From Flavivirga rizhaonensis (lineage in GTDB: Bacteria; Bacteroidota; Bacteroidia; Flavobacteriales; Flavobacteriaceae): DNA of 64,000 nt. Under the pieces are notes generated by a model. That model was given only the letters and a program-made list of their open reading frames with translations, was not told the origin of the DNA and did not search any database. Position numbers and translations under genes: made by a program. Location of the stretch: NCBI RefSeq assembly GCF_004791695.1, contig NZ_SRSO01000022.1, forward strand, positions 31,663-95,662, read 5' to 3'. This document shows positions 7,682 through 17,108 of this stretch, piece after piece (the stretch's first letter is position 1; each line of letters opens with the position of its first letter).

Positions 7682-9028
7682 ATGTCTGACGATTTTGATT
7701 TATTGGAAACCAATTCTAACGAGAAAACAGAAAAAGTAGATGTTAATTGGGGAAAAGCCATTGACACTATGAAATCTAAATTGTCTCAAGAAGATGATCC
7801 GGAAGTTCGACAAAAAATATTAAATGCCACCTTAGATGATGTGGTACACATGGCAGAAAAAGATAGATCAACCCTTTTAGATGCTATTAAAGATTTAACC
7901 GACTATCAAGACGAAGTTGGTATCATTTTCGAAAAATTCTCAGCACTTAATCCTACCGAGCAAAAAGTAATAGACGATGCTCAAAAAGCGCTAGAGCGTG
8001 CTAAAATAGAATTAGAAGATGCCGAAGCAAAACCAGATACATGGTGGAATAACCTTTGGGGGCGCAAAAGCAAAATAAAAAAGGCGCAAGAAGAACTTAA
8101 AACTGCAGAAAAAATACGTGCAGCTGCAGATAATAAAGCAAAAGCCATGTTTCAAGAGCGTATTGAAAGCGCAGATATTCAGACACTATTAAGCGAATTA
8201 TCATATAAATCTCAAGCAGCCGTAAGCAGATTAAAAAATCGCGAAGTAGAGATTAAGGAAGTAGAAGATAAGTTGCAAGATGCTATTGTAGAAGCCACTA
8301 AAAATCATACAAAAGCTTTAGAGAAGAAGAAAGAAGTAGAAGCGAAGCTAGAAGAGCAATACGCCTTATTAAAACAAGCAAGACAAGAACTTGAAGATAT
8401 TGCAGATAAACAATCTGCAGACTATGCACAAGCCGTTGGTAAAGTAACGACTCTAGAGCAAAAAGTAGAAGAATTAGAAGGTTTAAAAAACGCGTATACC
8501 ACCTTAGCAGCAAGTAAAGATAGTTTCGTACACAAGCATAATTTAACTATTAAAGTATTAACCTCTTTGCGTAGCAACCTACAAACGCATCGTGCAAAAT
8601 TAAAGAGTGATACCGAAGAGCGTTTAAAATATTATGACGGTTATGTAGTCGCTTTAAAAGCACGAACCGATCAAGAATTTGCAGCTATTTTAGAACACCT
8701 GGGAGTAAAAACAGATGAACATATAGGTGAAACTCTAGCATCTATGCATACAGCAAGTGCTAAAGCGCGTCAAGATATGATGGATAATATTCCAGTTCAT
8801 GAAAAAGTAATGCAAGGCGTATACAGTAGCTACGCAGAGGCTTTACAGGAAATTCGTGCAAAAGACAGTGATATTCAAAAGAATTTTGCAGAACGTTATG
8901 GTATCGATATGAAAGAGATTTTTGAAGATTATTATAAAGTCGATCCTAATAAAGCATTAGAAGGAGATAATGGCGAACCAGAAGGAAAACCAAAACCAGA
9001 ATCAAGCGACGACGATTTATTGAGCTAA
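7682..9028 (+). CDS. Cytoplasmic coiled-coil protein, first gene of the AAA+ locus
   Basis: The 448-residue protein has no signal peptide or membrane span. It starts acidic (MSDDFDLLETN) and is dominated by long charged heptad-like helices, especially about residues 95-160 (EQKVIDDAQKALERAKIELEDAE) and 175-280 (EVEIKEVEDKLQDAIVEATK...LEEQYALLKQARQELEDI). It ends in an acidic low-complexity tail (ESSDDDLLS). It has some flavour of TelA/toxic-anion-resistance proteins in being a soluble coiled coil next to ATPase and membrane genes, but I do not see TelA sequence motifs. Probable role: scaffold or partner of the locus ATPase. Function unknown. Confidence 0.6.
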   Translation: MSDDFDLLETNSNEKTEKVDVNWGKAIDTMKSKLSQEDDPEVRQKILNATLDDVVHMAEKDRSTLLDAIKDLTDYQDEVGIIFEKFSALNPTEQKVIDDAQKALERAKIELEDAEAKPDTWWNNLWGRKSKIKKAQEELKTAEKIRAAADNKAKAMFQERIESADIQTLLSELSYKSQAAVSRLKNREVEIKEVEDKLQDAIVEATKNHTKALEKKKEVEAKLEEQYALLKQARQELEDIADKQSADYAQAVGKVTTLEQKVEELEGLKNAYTTLAASKDSFVHKHNLTIKVLTSLRSNLQTHRAKLKSDTEERLKYYDGYVVALKARTDQEFAAILEHLGVKTDEHIGETLASMHTASAKARQDMMDNIPVHEKVMQGVYSSYAEALQEIRAKDSDIQKNFAERYGIDMKEIFEDYYKVDPNKALEGDNGEPEGKPKPESSDDDLLS

Positions 9029-9033
9029 TTGTC

Positions 9034-9084
9034 ATTCTGGAGTTTATACTGAGCGTAGTCGAAGTAAAGGCAGGAATCTCAATC
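9034..9084. repeat. Dispersed flavobacterial intergenic repeat
   Basis: Contains cattctgga...actgagcgtagtcgaag and ggcaggaatct, the 'CATTCTGAGCGnAGTCGAAG...CAGGAATC' type of interspersed sequence. Related pieces lie at 16975-17103 and 21350-21421. Confidence 0.6.
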
Positions 9085-9119
9085 AAATAAACTATAAATA
9101 TTTTAATAATTTGAGCGTT

Positions 9120-9174
9120 ACTTTTTACTCATAAGTATCATATTTTAAAAACATGATACTTATGAGTAAAAAGT
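9120..9174. repeat. Perfect 22-bp inverted repeat with 11-base loop
   Basis: Bases 9120-9141 are exactly the reverse complement of 9153-9174, separated by an AT-only loop apart from one C. The arms begin actttttact and end agtatcat. No T run follows directly, though a weaker hairpin and T run (9181-9200) come after. It could act as a terminator/processing hairpin or be the core of a small palindromic element. Confidence 0.85.
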
Positions 9175-9316
9175 CAGGCTTTCGGCAGTCGCTTTTTTTG
9201 AGAAAAACAAAAAAGAGCTTCAACAATGCCTCTATCCTTAACGTGCTATTCAACTAATTTAATTGATAAACGAGTAAGAACGTTTTACTTTTACTAGTTC
9301 ACTTTTAATAAATAAA

Positions 9317-10378
9317 ATGTCCATTAATCACATTGTAACACCATTAGATTCAGCAGTTCTTGACTCCAAAGAACAGTATGTTTTCTATCATAAAATGGTC
9401 GACTTTGCATTTAAAGAACTTGTGGTTGCCGTACAACAACAAGAGCTATGTAATAGTCAAGAAATTAAATTATTTAAGCAGTATAGCGACTTGTTATTAT
9501 ATTCCATAGAAGCCATGCGTATAAAATATATGTATGATGATGAGGATAATATGAAAGTCGATTTAACCCATTCAGGGTTTCCTAACTATTTAGAATTTCG
9601 ATATTTGTTTAACGATTTAGAATTGCGGGATGATTATTTAGGAAGGTTAACACCCATTAGCACTTTAAAAGAAGAGTTTTTAGAAACATTAATGCGCAAA
9701 AAGGAGCCTATTAAGAAAAGTAAATTATTCCAGGCTGCATCTATAGTATATTATTCATCAGTAAAGAAACAATATATCTTTAACCGTTTTGTACAAGGCA
9801 AAATTTTAAGTGCACCAGAAGGTATAGATACAAAATACATGACTAGCTGGAGTTTTTATGATGTCTCACACAACAGACCGTTTATCTGTTTTATGTATTT
9901 CAATTATAGCGGAACAGATGTAAAAGATTATAAAGATGACATTTATGAAGTTTTGAAAACGACAGCCGATAGAAAAATGAGTTTAGATACCATGGCATAT
10001 ACTATAGATAGAAAATTACCAAAAGTATCACCAAAGCTTTTAAAACGTATTGATTTAGGGCCTGTGCATAATGTATTTGCAAAAGATGAAAACGATATAA
10101 CACATGCCGTTTTAGAAGGCATAGGAAAAAAAGATATTCCTTTAGAATCCTACGCGATATCTCTTAAAATTGATGAAGTTGAATCTGGAAGTGAATTTAA
10201 AGAAGGTCGTTTTTTTAATAAACAAATCCTTCAAAAATGGAACGGTGTATTTAAACAAAAATATGTATTTGCACCACACCGCATTATTCAATTATTATAT
10301 AATAAAACACCAGAGATTATGAATAATTTGGCAAAACCACCTATTGAAATTGCTGGTTTAAAAATAGAAAAGCCTTAA
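9317..10378 (+). CDS. Conserved-looking soluble protein of unknown function
   Basis: A 353-residue protein without signal peptide or membrane span, starting MSINHIVTPLDSAVLDSKEQYVF. It reads as a folded globular protein: mixed helices and strands, several aromatic clusters (YMTSWSFYDVSHNRPFICFMYFNYSG) and no low complexity. I recognise no catalytic motif. It follows the coiled-coil gene in the same direction after a repeat-filled gap of 288 bases and is probably part of the same functional set as the AAA+ ATPase and membrane proteins downstream. Function not known. Confidence 0.6.
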   Translation: MSINHIVTPLDSAVLDSKEQYVFYHKMVDFAFKELVVAVQQQELCNSQEIKLFKQYSDLLLYSIEAMRIKYMYDDEDNMKVDLTHSGFPNYLEFRYLFNDLELRDDYLGRLTPISTLKEEFLETLMRKKEPIKKSKLFQAASIVYYSSVKKQYIFNRFVQGKILSAPEGIDTKYMTSWSFYDVSHNRPFICFMYFNYSGTDVKDYKDDIYEVLKTTADRKMSLDTMAYTIDRKLPKVSPKLLKRIDLGPVHNVFAKDENDITHAVLEGIGKKDIPLESYAISLKIDEVESGSEFKEGRFFNKQILQKWNGVFKQKYVFAPHRIIQLLYNKTPEIMNNLAKPPIEIAGLKIEKP

Positions 10379-10387
10379 TACCCTTTT

Positions 10388-11032
10388 CTATTTTTTTATA
10401 ATTTTCCTGGTAAAAGTTCTGTTCTCGTCTAATATTTTCAAAATATACACCCCAGAAGATAATTCAGACATTTCTAGGTTAACCCCATTGTCATTATCAA
10501 TTTTCTTTACCGTAAACTCAGTTCCTAAAATGCTATAAAGTTTTATTTCAAAATTAACAGGTATATTTGTTAGAGTTAAAACATTTTCAACTGGATTAGG
10601 AGTCATACTAACTTCATTTTCTATATCTGGAATAGATAATGATGAATTATCATAAATTTTAATATCATCAATAAAAAATGTTCCAAAACCAGTTCCTGAG
10701 GTATTATCATCAATTATTTCAATATTAAAAACTGGGTTTACCAATTCATCAGTAGTTGTAAAATCGTGTTTTAAATCTATCCATTCATTCTTATTAAACG
10801 CCGTTAAATCCCAAATAAGTTCATGGCCACCATCCAAAGTCGTTTTAAAACCATTTAAGGTAGCGTCCGACTCAATAAAAATACTTAAATGTAGGCTGTG
10901 ATCTGTATTTTCAGCAAGCGTATATCGCGAACTTGGAACCGAGGAAAAAGAATTAAAGGAATACACAGTTTGTGAATAGCCAAAATTAATGGCTACAGTT
11001 AGTATAACTATAAAAAACATTATTTTTTTCAT
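10388..11032 (-). CDS. Secreted protein with type IX sorting domain, carbohydrate-binding-like
   Basis: Taking the start at ATG 11032 gives a normal signal peptide (MKKIMFFIVILTVAINFGYSQ) and 214 residues; an earlier ATG at 11074 would only add residues overlapping the upstream gene. The middle (about 22-130) is beta-rich, with a jelly-roll feel (GGHELIWDLTAFNKNEWIDLKHDF... GFGTFFIDDIKIYD) like carbohydrate-binding modules. The C-terminal 75 residues are a T9SS type A sorting domain (MTPNPVENVLTLTN... LSSGVYILKI... RTFTRKIIKK). It lies 10 bases downstream of the lambda-carrageenase-like gene and is probably co-expressed with it. It may bind the same polysaccharide at the cell surface. Confidence 0.65.
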   Translation of the reverse strand: MKKIMFFIVILTVAINFGYSQTVYSFNSFSSVPSSRYTLAENTDHSLHLSIFIESDATLNGFKTTLDGGHELIWDLTAFNKNEWIDLKHDFTTTDELVNPVFNIEIIDDNTSGTGFGTFFIDDIKIYDNSSLSIPDIENEVSMTPNPVENVLTLTNIPVNFEIKLYSILGTEFTVKKIDNDNGVNLEMSELSSGVYILKILDENRTFTRKIIKK

Positions 11033-11042
11033 GCTTAGTTTT

Positions 11043-14000
11043 TTAGTAATAATCACTTGAAAGTGTGATGTCAAAAAATTTGAAACCTCCTAAAGGTACT
11101 TCAATATCAATAGTATTACCACTATATGTTTCAGATGGGTTGAGCACATTTTTTATGCCCGAAACACTAATTTCCGAAGTATTAATTTGAACTTTAGCAG
11201 TACCTCCATGTGGATTTAAATACCCCGAATCAATAAGAGTTAAACGTAAATGCCGCTTATTGGTTTGACAAACTACCCAAGCCACATTCCCTGATACTTT
11301 TATAGGAAGCAAATCGGCACTATTTTCTATGTCTGTTTTTATTGTTTGATAATAGTTGCTATCTGGGTCGAAAGATGCTGTTTGGTTATAATCTGAGTAA
11401 TATTTTTTACCGTCAGTAAAGTATTCTTTTGTCTTTCCTGAATAAAAAGGATGCATGTGATCCTCCAACTTACCTCTAACAGGTTGTGTTTGTCCGCTAG
11501 GAACATCAGGAGGTGTTATTAAAACCATACCATTTTCATAGGCTGGAATAAAGTTTAAACGTCTTTCTTTGGCACCAGCAGCATAGGTCGAAAAATCGTA
11601 TTCTGTGTTTTTAGCCCCAGGAAACGCTCCGCTTAATCTTCCAAAGACAAATTTTTCTTCTCCAGCGGTTTTATCAAACCCTGTTAGGAACTTCACTGAA
11701 GTCGATTTATAAAGATATTGAAGGTCTGGGTTAAGGATGCTTAAATGCACTGGAGAAATACTGAGCAGTTGATTACGCTTAGGGACATAGATAGCGCCTT
11801 TTGCTGTTAATTCTAAAACTAACTTCATCCAAGAACTCTCAAACGTTTCAAAATTATTAAAGTGGGTAGCTCCACTTGCAAGTGAATAAATGGTATGTCG
11901 TAAATAATGATTTTTGGCTCTGGGGTGACAAAACTGACGTAATCTATCATAAGAAGCATTATCAGGTACGCTTCGAGAGCCCCAGTTATTCACAGCGCCA
12001 CTCATCCAAACTCCCATTCTTCCTGCAACGCTCAGTTCCATCGATTTATCTTGAGTTTCTTCCATTGATGGTATGAAAATATCTGCAAACTCACCAGAAA
12101 TCAACCTATCCCATGCAGCTGTATGAACATCACCTTGCCAAAATGTATGTTTGGTTCTAACATGCATTTTTACATTTAAGTTATTAGTCTTTACATTGTC
12201 TGTTATTTCATAAAAATAATCATCCATGAACTGTTCAAATTCTGGATCTTTATCTACAATTTCAGGATATATTAGTACTTTTTGTTTACTAATATCGGCT
12301 GTAAAAATCTCATTTAATACAGGTTGCGAAAAAGGGGAAGGGTCATTACCGTGTCCGCCCCAAAAAGAAACGCCGTGTGGGTTTCTGTTTAATGCATCGA
12401 TTCTAATTTGAGTAACATTTTTATAATCATTACTACATACAGAAATATCGGGGTCTTCGTCGCAATCTAAATACGTAAACCTACTATCTCTTTTGTTTTG
12501 ATATTTAACACTTGAAATATCTGAAGCTCTATCCCAATTTCTATATCTTTGGCTAAACACGTTTTCTAGAACTTTAGGTCCATTAATAGGGTCTATGGCT
12601 TCCATGGTATTTATAAATGCTTTAGTAGAATTACTAGTATTGTTACTTAAACCAGTAACAAAGTATACATTATTTGGTGAGGATGGCACTTCATAGCTTG
12701 GTCTTACGTAAGAAGCTACTTGAGTTTTAATAGTTTCAACGTTATCCAATAATGTTGTTATTTTTCCTGGAGGAACTAAATTCACATAGTTTTGTTCCCA
12801 ATCAGGATTCATAGTGTCAATAACATGTACACAACTACCACCAGATTGGCTTCCTGCAAATAATAGTTTCCCAGAAACCGTGTCTTTCCACAAGTCATTA
12901 TAAGCAAATGAAGATTGAATACGTCTGCTCGATGTTAAGTTTTCATCTTGAATGATGATATCAGAGCCAAAAAGCGTCAAGAATATAGATCCAGAAGATG
13001 TGTTAACCACTTCAGATTGAGGAACACGATAGCCATTGACGTCTGTGTAACCATTTCCTATTAAATCCACTAATACCCCTTGAATAGGTTGTCCGCCAAC
13101 ACTTGATGTAGAGGTGTAATTATCAATATCTGGATTTAGTGTGAATGCTCCAGATCTGTTACGTTGTGTGCTGTTACCCAAAAGTATGATAGGTTTATTA
13201 TCTGATGGATTATTAACCAGTTTAAAATAACCTATTGGTTTAAGGGTGTTTAAAACTATGCCCACGTTGGTTGCCGCCCCAGGGATTTGAATGGGTAAAT
13301 CTTCTAAAGGTTCAAATTGATAAAAAGTACCCTTGACTTGCATGCTATTGTTAGTCGCTATCATGCCCAGATGATCGTTATTGGCATCTTGCGGAATGGG
13401 TCTTAAAAAATTAGCTATATGCAAGTTGTCTTTAAAAAGATTGAATGTTTTATCTCCAAAAATTTTAAAGTTTGAATAGTTTTCAGATTTAACTTCTTTA
13501 TTAAAAGAGCCATCGGCATTTAAGTAGTAAATGCTATTATCAAAATTGCCACAAGCAATGTATGGAGCGCCTTCTTTTTTTACTACACAAACAGCATACA
13601 TTGGGGTTACTCCGCTTATTTGTGAAATAGAAAATGTATCCCAAAGCTTTGTACCATTTTGAGAATCTAAACAATATAATTTACCGTCGGCACTTGCTAC
13701 TAAAATTTCATCATTCCCATCATTGTTTAAATCGTAACAAAAAATATCATTGTTTCCAACGCCAGAGGGTTCATCGCTAGTTGAAGATTTTAATTCAACA
13801 TCCCAAAGGATATTGCCTCCAAAGTCAATGCCCAACATCCTACCATCATAGCTACTCACAATAATCATAGACTGTCCACCTCTTACAGCATTCCTAACTT
13901 TAGAGATTGTATAGGGTGTTACAAAACTTTCAATAGCATTACTAATCTCGTTCAATGTAAATTTTAGACTTTTACTACCTCGCGATTTCCGCTCTGTTGT

Positions 14001-14186
14001 GGTTATCCAATTTTCAGATTGAGTAGTTCTCCATTTAGCGAGGTCTCCAGCCGCCTCAAAACCGTAATAAAATGAATTGGTTTTTTGTTCTCCAACAGGG
14101 GCCGTAGGGTTCACAATATCTTGAGCGGACACAACACTTAGACATAAAAAACATAATGTAGAAATGAAAAAACTCGTTTTAAACAT
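11043..14186 (-). CDS. Secreted glycoside hydrolase, lambda-carrageenase-like (GH150)
   Basis: The 1047-residue protein has a signal peptide (MFKTSFFISTLCFLCLSVVSAQ). Its N-terminal half carries PQQ/FG-GAP-like beta-propeller repeats, for example YDLNNDGNDEILVASADGK followed by LYCLDSQNGTKLWD. A large C-terminal enzyme part follows, with VSFWGGHGNDPSPFSQPVLNEIF and RTKHTFWQGDVHTAAWDRLI. A propeller followed by a catalytic domain of about this size is the architecture described for lambda-carrageenase CglA of Pseudoalteromonas, the GH150 founder, which hydrolyses lambda-carrageenan. It ends in a beta-sandwich-like segment and lacks a type IX sorting domain, so it would be periplasmic or freely secreted. 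The family call rests on architecture recalled from memory. A different polysaccharidase is the alternative. Confidence 0.55.
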   Translation of the reverse strand: MFKTSFFISTLCFLCLSVVSAQDIVNPTAPVGEQKTNSFYYGFEAAGDLAKWRTTQSENWITTTERKSRGSKSLKFTLNEISNAIESFVTPYTISKVRNAVRGGQSMIIVSSYDGRMLGIDFGGNILWDVELKSSTSDEPSGVGNNDIFCYDLNNDGNDEILVASADGKLYCLDSQNGTKLWDTFSISQISGVTPMYAVCVVKKEGAPYIACGNFDNSIYYLNADGSFNKEVKSENYSNFKIFGDKTFNLFKDNLHIANFLRPIPQDANNDHLGMIATNNSMQVKGTFYQFEPLEDLPIQIPGAATNVGIVLNTLKPIGYFKLVNNPSDNKPIILLGNSTQRNRSGAFTLNPDIDNYTSTSSVGGQPIQGVLVDLIGNGYTDVNGYRVPQSEVVNTSSGSIFLTLFGSDIIIQDENLTSSRRIQSSFAYNDLWKDTVSGKLLFAGSQSGGSCVHVIDTMNPDWEQNYVNLVPPGKITTLLDNVETIKTQVASYVRPSYEVPSSPNNVYFVTGLSNNTSNSTKAFINTMEAIDPINGPKVLENVFSQRYRNWDRASDISSVKYQNKRDSRFTYLDCDEDPDISVCSNDYKNVTQIRIDALNRNPHGVSFWGGHGNDPSPFSQPVLNEIFTADISKQKVLIYPEIVDKDPEFEQFMDDYFYEITDNVKTNNLNVKMHVRTKHTFWQGDVHTAAWDRLISGEFADIFIPSMEETQDKSMELSVAGRMGVWMSGAVNNWGSRSVPDNASYDRLRQFCHPRAKNHYLRHTIYSLASGATHFNNFETFESSWMKLVLELTAKGAIYVPKRNQLLSISPVHLSILNPDLQYLYKSTSVKFLTGFDKTAGEEKFVFGRLSGAFPGAKNTEYDFSTYAAGAKERRLNFIPAYENGMVLITPPDVPSGQTQPVRGKLEDHMHPFYSGKTKEYFTDGKKYYSDYNQTASFDPDSNYYQTIKTDIENSADLLPIKVSGNVAWVVCQTNKRHLRLTLIDSGYLNPHGGTAKVQINTSEISVSGIKNVLNPSETYSGNTIDIEVPLGGFKFFDITLSSDYY

Positions 14187-14424
14187 TTTAATTTTTCGTT
14201 TTGATAAAAATTAATTTTTAAAGGCTAAAGTACTTTTCTTATTTTGAACATATGCATTTAAGAGTTCAAATAATGTATCTCTGAGTAAATTGAAAAAAAT
14301 ATCATTAAGAAGTAACAAAAACTAGTCTTTTAATACTAATTTTATGGAGTGGTTATACAAATTAGTTTATTATATTAATAAAAATGTATATCACTAAAAC
14401 TATTTATAAACTTAACCATAGTAT

Positions 14425-16389
14425 ATGGAGCACAACTCAACATTCCCAATAAAATTAACCGAACTCGACATGCTTCGTGATGAAGCGTCTTCTTATTTAA
14501 AAAGTGTGCAATGGGAGCAAGGTCAGCGTGCTAAAAACAAAGATAAAGATGCTAAGGACGAGTCTATTTTATTGTATTTATCTCGTGCTAATAATGGCAG
14601 TCATGCAGCGGAAATAACCTCGGTATCAAAAACGATTCTAGCTTTAAAAAAGCGTTTATTACCAGATTCTATAGCCATTCCTATTTATTTAAATCAAACA
14701 CTATATGCTGTTCAAGAAGGCATAACATTAGGTATTTGGATTAAAGATAGTTATTATGATTCGTCTGGTTTATCGAGTTTAAATGAAAACAAATCGGCTT
14801 TAGATACCAATGGTAAACGTGAATTTGAAAGTAAAATGCATACCGCTACAGCCTTTATGCTTTTCAGTTTAGCCTATAAAATATTAAACGATTTAAAACC
14901 ATATGCATCAGACGATTTAAGTGTGATGAAGCAGAAGTTTGCTGGTATTCCAGAAGTGTCACTACTAACGCCTTTAAAAGGAATTTCATGTAGTTTATTC
15001 TACTATGATAAGTATTTAGACCATCCAGAAATTATCAAATCAGATAAGGATGTTATAGACTTTACAGTGGTGTACTTTGAAGCCTTAATTGATGAAATTC
15101 AACTACGCAAAAGTAGCTTAGAGTATACAGAAACTATTGAGGACAGAACCTATAAGTTAGAAAAATCGGAATTTGCCATTTCAGGTTGGAGCAATGTATT
15201 TGAAGGGACAGCAAAAAGTATCGAGTTTAATAAAATTAAGTTTGAGCAAATTGTTGGTAACCGTGATGCCAAACACTTTGCGCGTCGTTTAACAGAACAT
15301 ATGTTAAGTTACGATTTCACAGCGAAGAAAAATCCGTTTCAAGAATTAGGAGGCTTCATGCCCGTTTTTATGGGCTATGGTATTCCAGGAACAGGAAAAA
15401 GTATGCTTATTGCAGCGATTGCAACACGACTTAAAGAACATTGTGATGCTTTAGATATTCCGTTTTTGTTTCATCCAATGCCAGATACCCTAATTAGTAC
15501 ATTTCAAGGTGGTTCGGCAGAAAAAATGGTAGAGTGGATGAAGCCTATGCAAGACCCGTCAAAATTAATTTTTGCTCCCATTGATGATGCAGAAAATAAT
15601 TTACAGGAGCGAACAGCACAAGGTGTTTCGGCAGGTGTAAAAGAAGTAATCGGTGTATTTTTGCGCTATACAGAAGGTGCTTATGCCGTAAACTACGGAA
15701 ACAGTTCGATTGGATTATTTACTAATCTACCAGAAATGCTCGACAAAGCTGTGATTTCTCGTGTACAGGGACGATTTAAAATAGATGGAGCAAGAACAGA
15801 ACATGATTTTTTAGATCAAGATCATTTGTGGTGGCGTAAATTAGACGAAACCATGCCCGATTTTGTAAACATGCAAGAACCAGAAAATTATAGTTATTTA
15901 CAAGATCAGGGCTTGGCAAAAAACATGGGAGAAATCCTGAATGTTTCCAATAAGCCAATCGAAGAGCGTGTGCATGATATCTATGATAACGTAGAAAAAC
16001 AATTTAAAACGAATGAACATTTATTTTATGCGAATCTTTATAAAGACATGCAAAAGGCATTTCCATTCTTTTCATCGCGTGATGTTAGGAACATTCAAAG
16101 TGCTGTATCATTACGTTTAACAGATTTTGATTTAGAAGAAGATTGGTTTGAAAACCCAGAAATTTATTTTAAACAAGATTACGAAATCAAGTTTAATATG
16201 CTTCAGGAATTAATGCGTGCAAACATGAAAGGCTTAGATTTTTCAGAAATTCGTCGTCAGGAAGTAGTACGCTATTTAGATAATGTAGCAACCATTGCAG
16301 ATACAGATTTTAAACGAAAAGTAGATGCTAGAGTAAACCAGTTAAATATAGAAAGAGAAGCAAGAGGTACTTTTGAAAATGGCAACTAA
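14425..16389 (+). CDS. AAA+ ATPase of an uncharacterised locus
   Basis: The 654-residue soluble protein has a helical N-terminal region of about 300 residues and one AAA+ module. Walker A is GYGIPGTGKSM (317-327, K325). Walker B is LIFAPIDD (381-388), with Asp-Asp where most AAA+ proteins have Asp-Glu. A sensor-1-like N is in LFTNLPEML, and VQGRF carries the likely arginine finger. The C-terminus is helical. Such ATPases remodel or disassemble protein complexes. Its immediate partners are the Nudix gene (overlapping by 11 bases) and the unknown and membrane genes that follow in the same direction. Function not known; ATPase assignment is firm. Confidence 0.8.
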   Translation: MEHNSTFPIKLTELDMLRDEASSYLKSVQWEQGQRAKNKDKDAKDESILLYLSRANNGSHAAEITSVSKTILALKKRLLPDSIAIPIYLNQTLYAVQEGITLGIWIKDSYYDSSGLSSLNENKSALDTNGKREFESKMHTATAFMLFSLAYKILNDLKPYASDDLSVMKQKFAGIPEVSLLTPLKGISCSLFYYDKYLDHPEIIKSDKDVIDFTVVYFEALIDEIQLRKSSLEYTETIEDRTYKLEKSEFAISGWSNVFEGTAKSIEFNKIKFEQIVGNRDAKHFARRLTEHMLSYDFTAKKNPFQELGGFMPVFMGYGIPGTGKSMLIAAIATRLKEHCDALDIPFLFHPMPDTLISTFQGGSAEKMVEWMKPMQDPSKLIFAPIDDAENNLQERTAQGVSAGVKEVIGVFLRYTEGAYAVNYGNSSIGLFTNLPEMLDKAVISRVQGRFKIDGARTEHDFLDQDHLWWRKLDETMPDFVNMQEPENYSYLQDQGLAKNMGEILNVSNKPIEERVHDIYDNVEKQFKTNEHLFYANLYKDMQKAFPFFSSRDVRNIQSAVSLRLTDFDLEEDWFENPEIYFKQDYEIKFNMLQELMRANMKGLDFSEIRRQEVVRYLDNVATIADTDFKRKVDARVNQLNIEREARGTFENGN

Positions 16390-16963
16390 TCGTATTAAAA
16401 ATATAGTAAGCAAACTGCTTTCAGACAATTATTATATACTCAAAAAACTAACTTTCGATTATTTAATGAAAGATGGTAAATGGGTGACACAGGCAAGAGA
16501 AGTATACGATAGAGGAGATGGAGCTGGCATACTACTTTATAATAAAGAAAAGCAAACCGTTATCTTAACAAAACAGTTTAGAATGCCCACGTATATGAAT
16601 GACAATGACGATGGGTTTTTAGTTGAGATTGCCGCTGGTATGTTAGATAAAGATAATCCGAAAGCCTGCGTTATTAGAGAAACAGAAGAAGAAGTAGGGT
16701 ATAGGATAAAAGAAGTAAAAAAAGTTTATGAAGCCTATTCTTCACCTGGAGTGATGACCGAAAAAATGCATTTTTTTATTGGTGAGTATACAGATGCTAT
16801 GAAAGTGAATGATGGAGGTGGATTAGATAGCGAACATGAAGATATTGAAGTATTAGAAATGCCTTTTAAAGAAGTAGTTAATATGCTGAATACTGGAAAA
16901 ATAGTAGATACAAGGACTATTGTTTTGTTGCAGTATGCGATGATTAACAAGTTATTGGAGTGA
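16379..16963 (+). CDS. nudK: Nudix hydrolase, NudK-like (GDP-mannose/nucleoside-diphosphate-sugar pyrophosphatase)
   Basis: From ATG 16379 the protein has 194 residues (a TTG at 16373 would add two). The Nudix box reads AAGMLDKDNPKACVIRETEEEV, with the REtxEEvG core intact. The preceding VILTKQFRMPTY (QFR motif) and length are those of the NudK/ADP-ribose-pyrophosphatase group, which cleaves nucleoside diphosphate sugars such as GDP-mannose. It overlaps the AAA+ stop codon by 11 bases, implying translational coupling, which is an unusual setting for a nucleotide-housecleaning enzyme and suggests it serves the locus. Exact substrate uncertain; gene symbol given by resemblance. Confidence 0.75.
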   Translation: MATNRIKNIVSKLLSDNYYILKKLTFDYLMKDGKWVTQAREVYDRGDGAGILLYNKEKQTVILTKQFRMPTYMNDNDDGFLVEIAAGMLDKDNPKACVIRETEEEVGYRIKEVKKVYEAYSSPGVMTEKMHFFIGEYTDAMKVNDGGGLDSEHEDIEVLEMPFKEVVNMLNTGKIVDTRTIVLLQYAMINKLLE

Positions 16964-16974
16964 GATTTTGGCAT

Positions 16975-17103
16975 TCCTGCGACCTATGCTGAACTTGTTT
17001 CAGTAAGGCAGGAATCCATATTGAAAAATAAAATTATGTTTATTAGTAAACATAATAATTAATAACAATAAATAATGAGATTCCCACCTTCGTGGGAATG
17101 ACA
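16975..17103. repeat. Composite intergenic repeat: two repeat units and an inverted repeat
   Basis: Begins with cattcctgcg...ctgaacttgtttcagtaag gcaggaatcc, then an inverted repeat attatgttta-ttag-taaacataat (about 17035-17058), then gattcccacc ttcgtgggaa tgac (17082-17103), itself a small palindrome. These are the same families of dispersed sequences seen at 9034-9084 and 21350-21421. The unit ends 5 bases before the GTG start of the next gene. Confidence 0.6.
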
Positions 17104-17108
17104 AAAAC

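Noticed and set aside
7682..9028. TelA/toxic-anion-resistance protein
   Set aside because: Only the coiled-coil character and the neighbourhood are alike; no TelA sequence motif could be seen.
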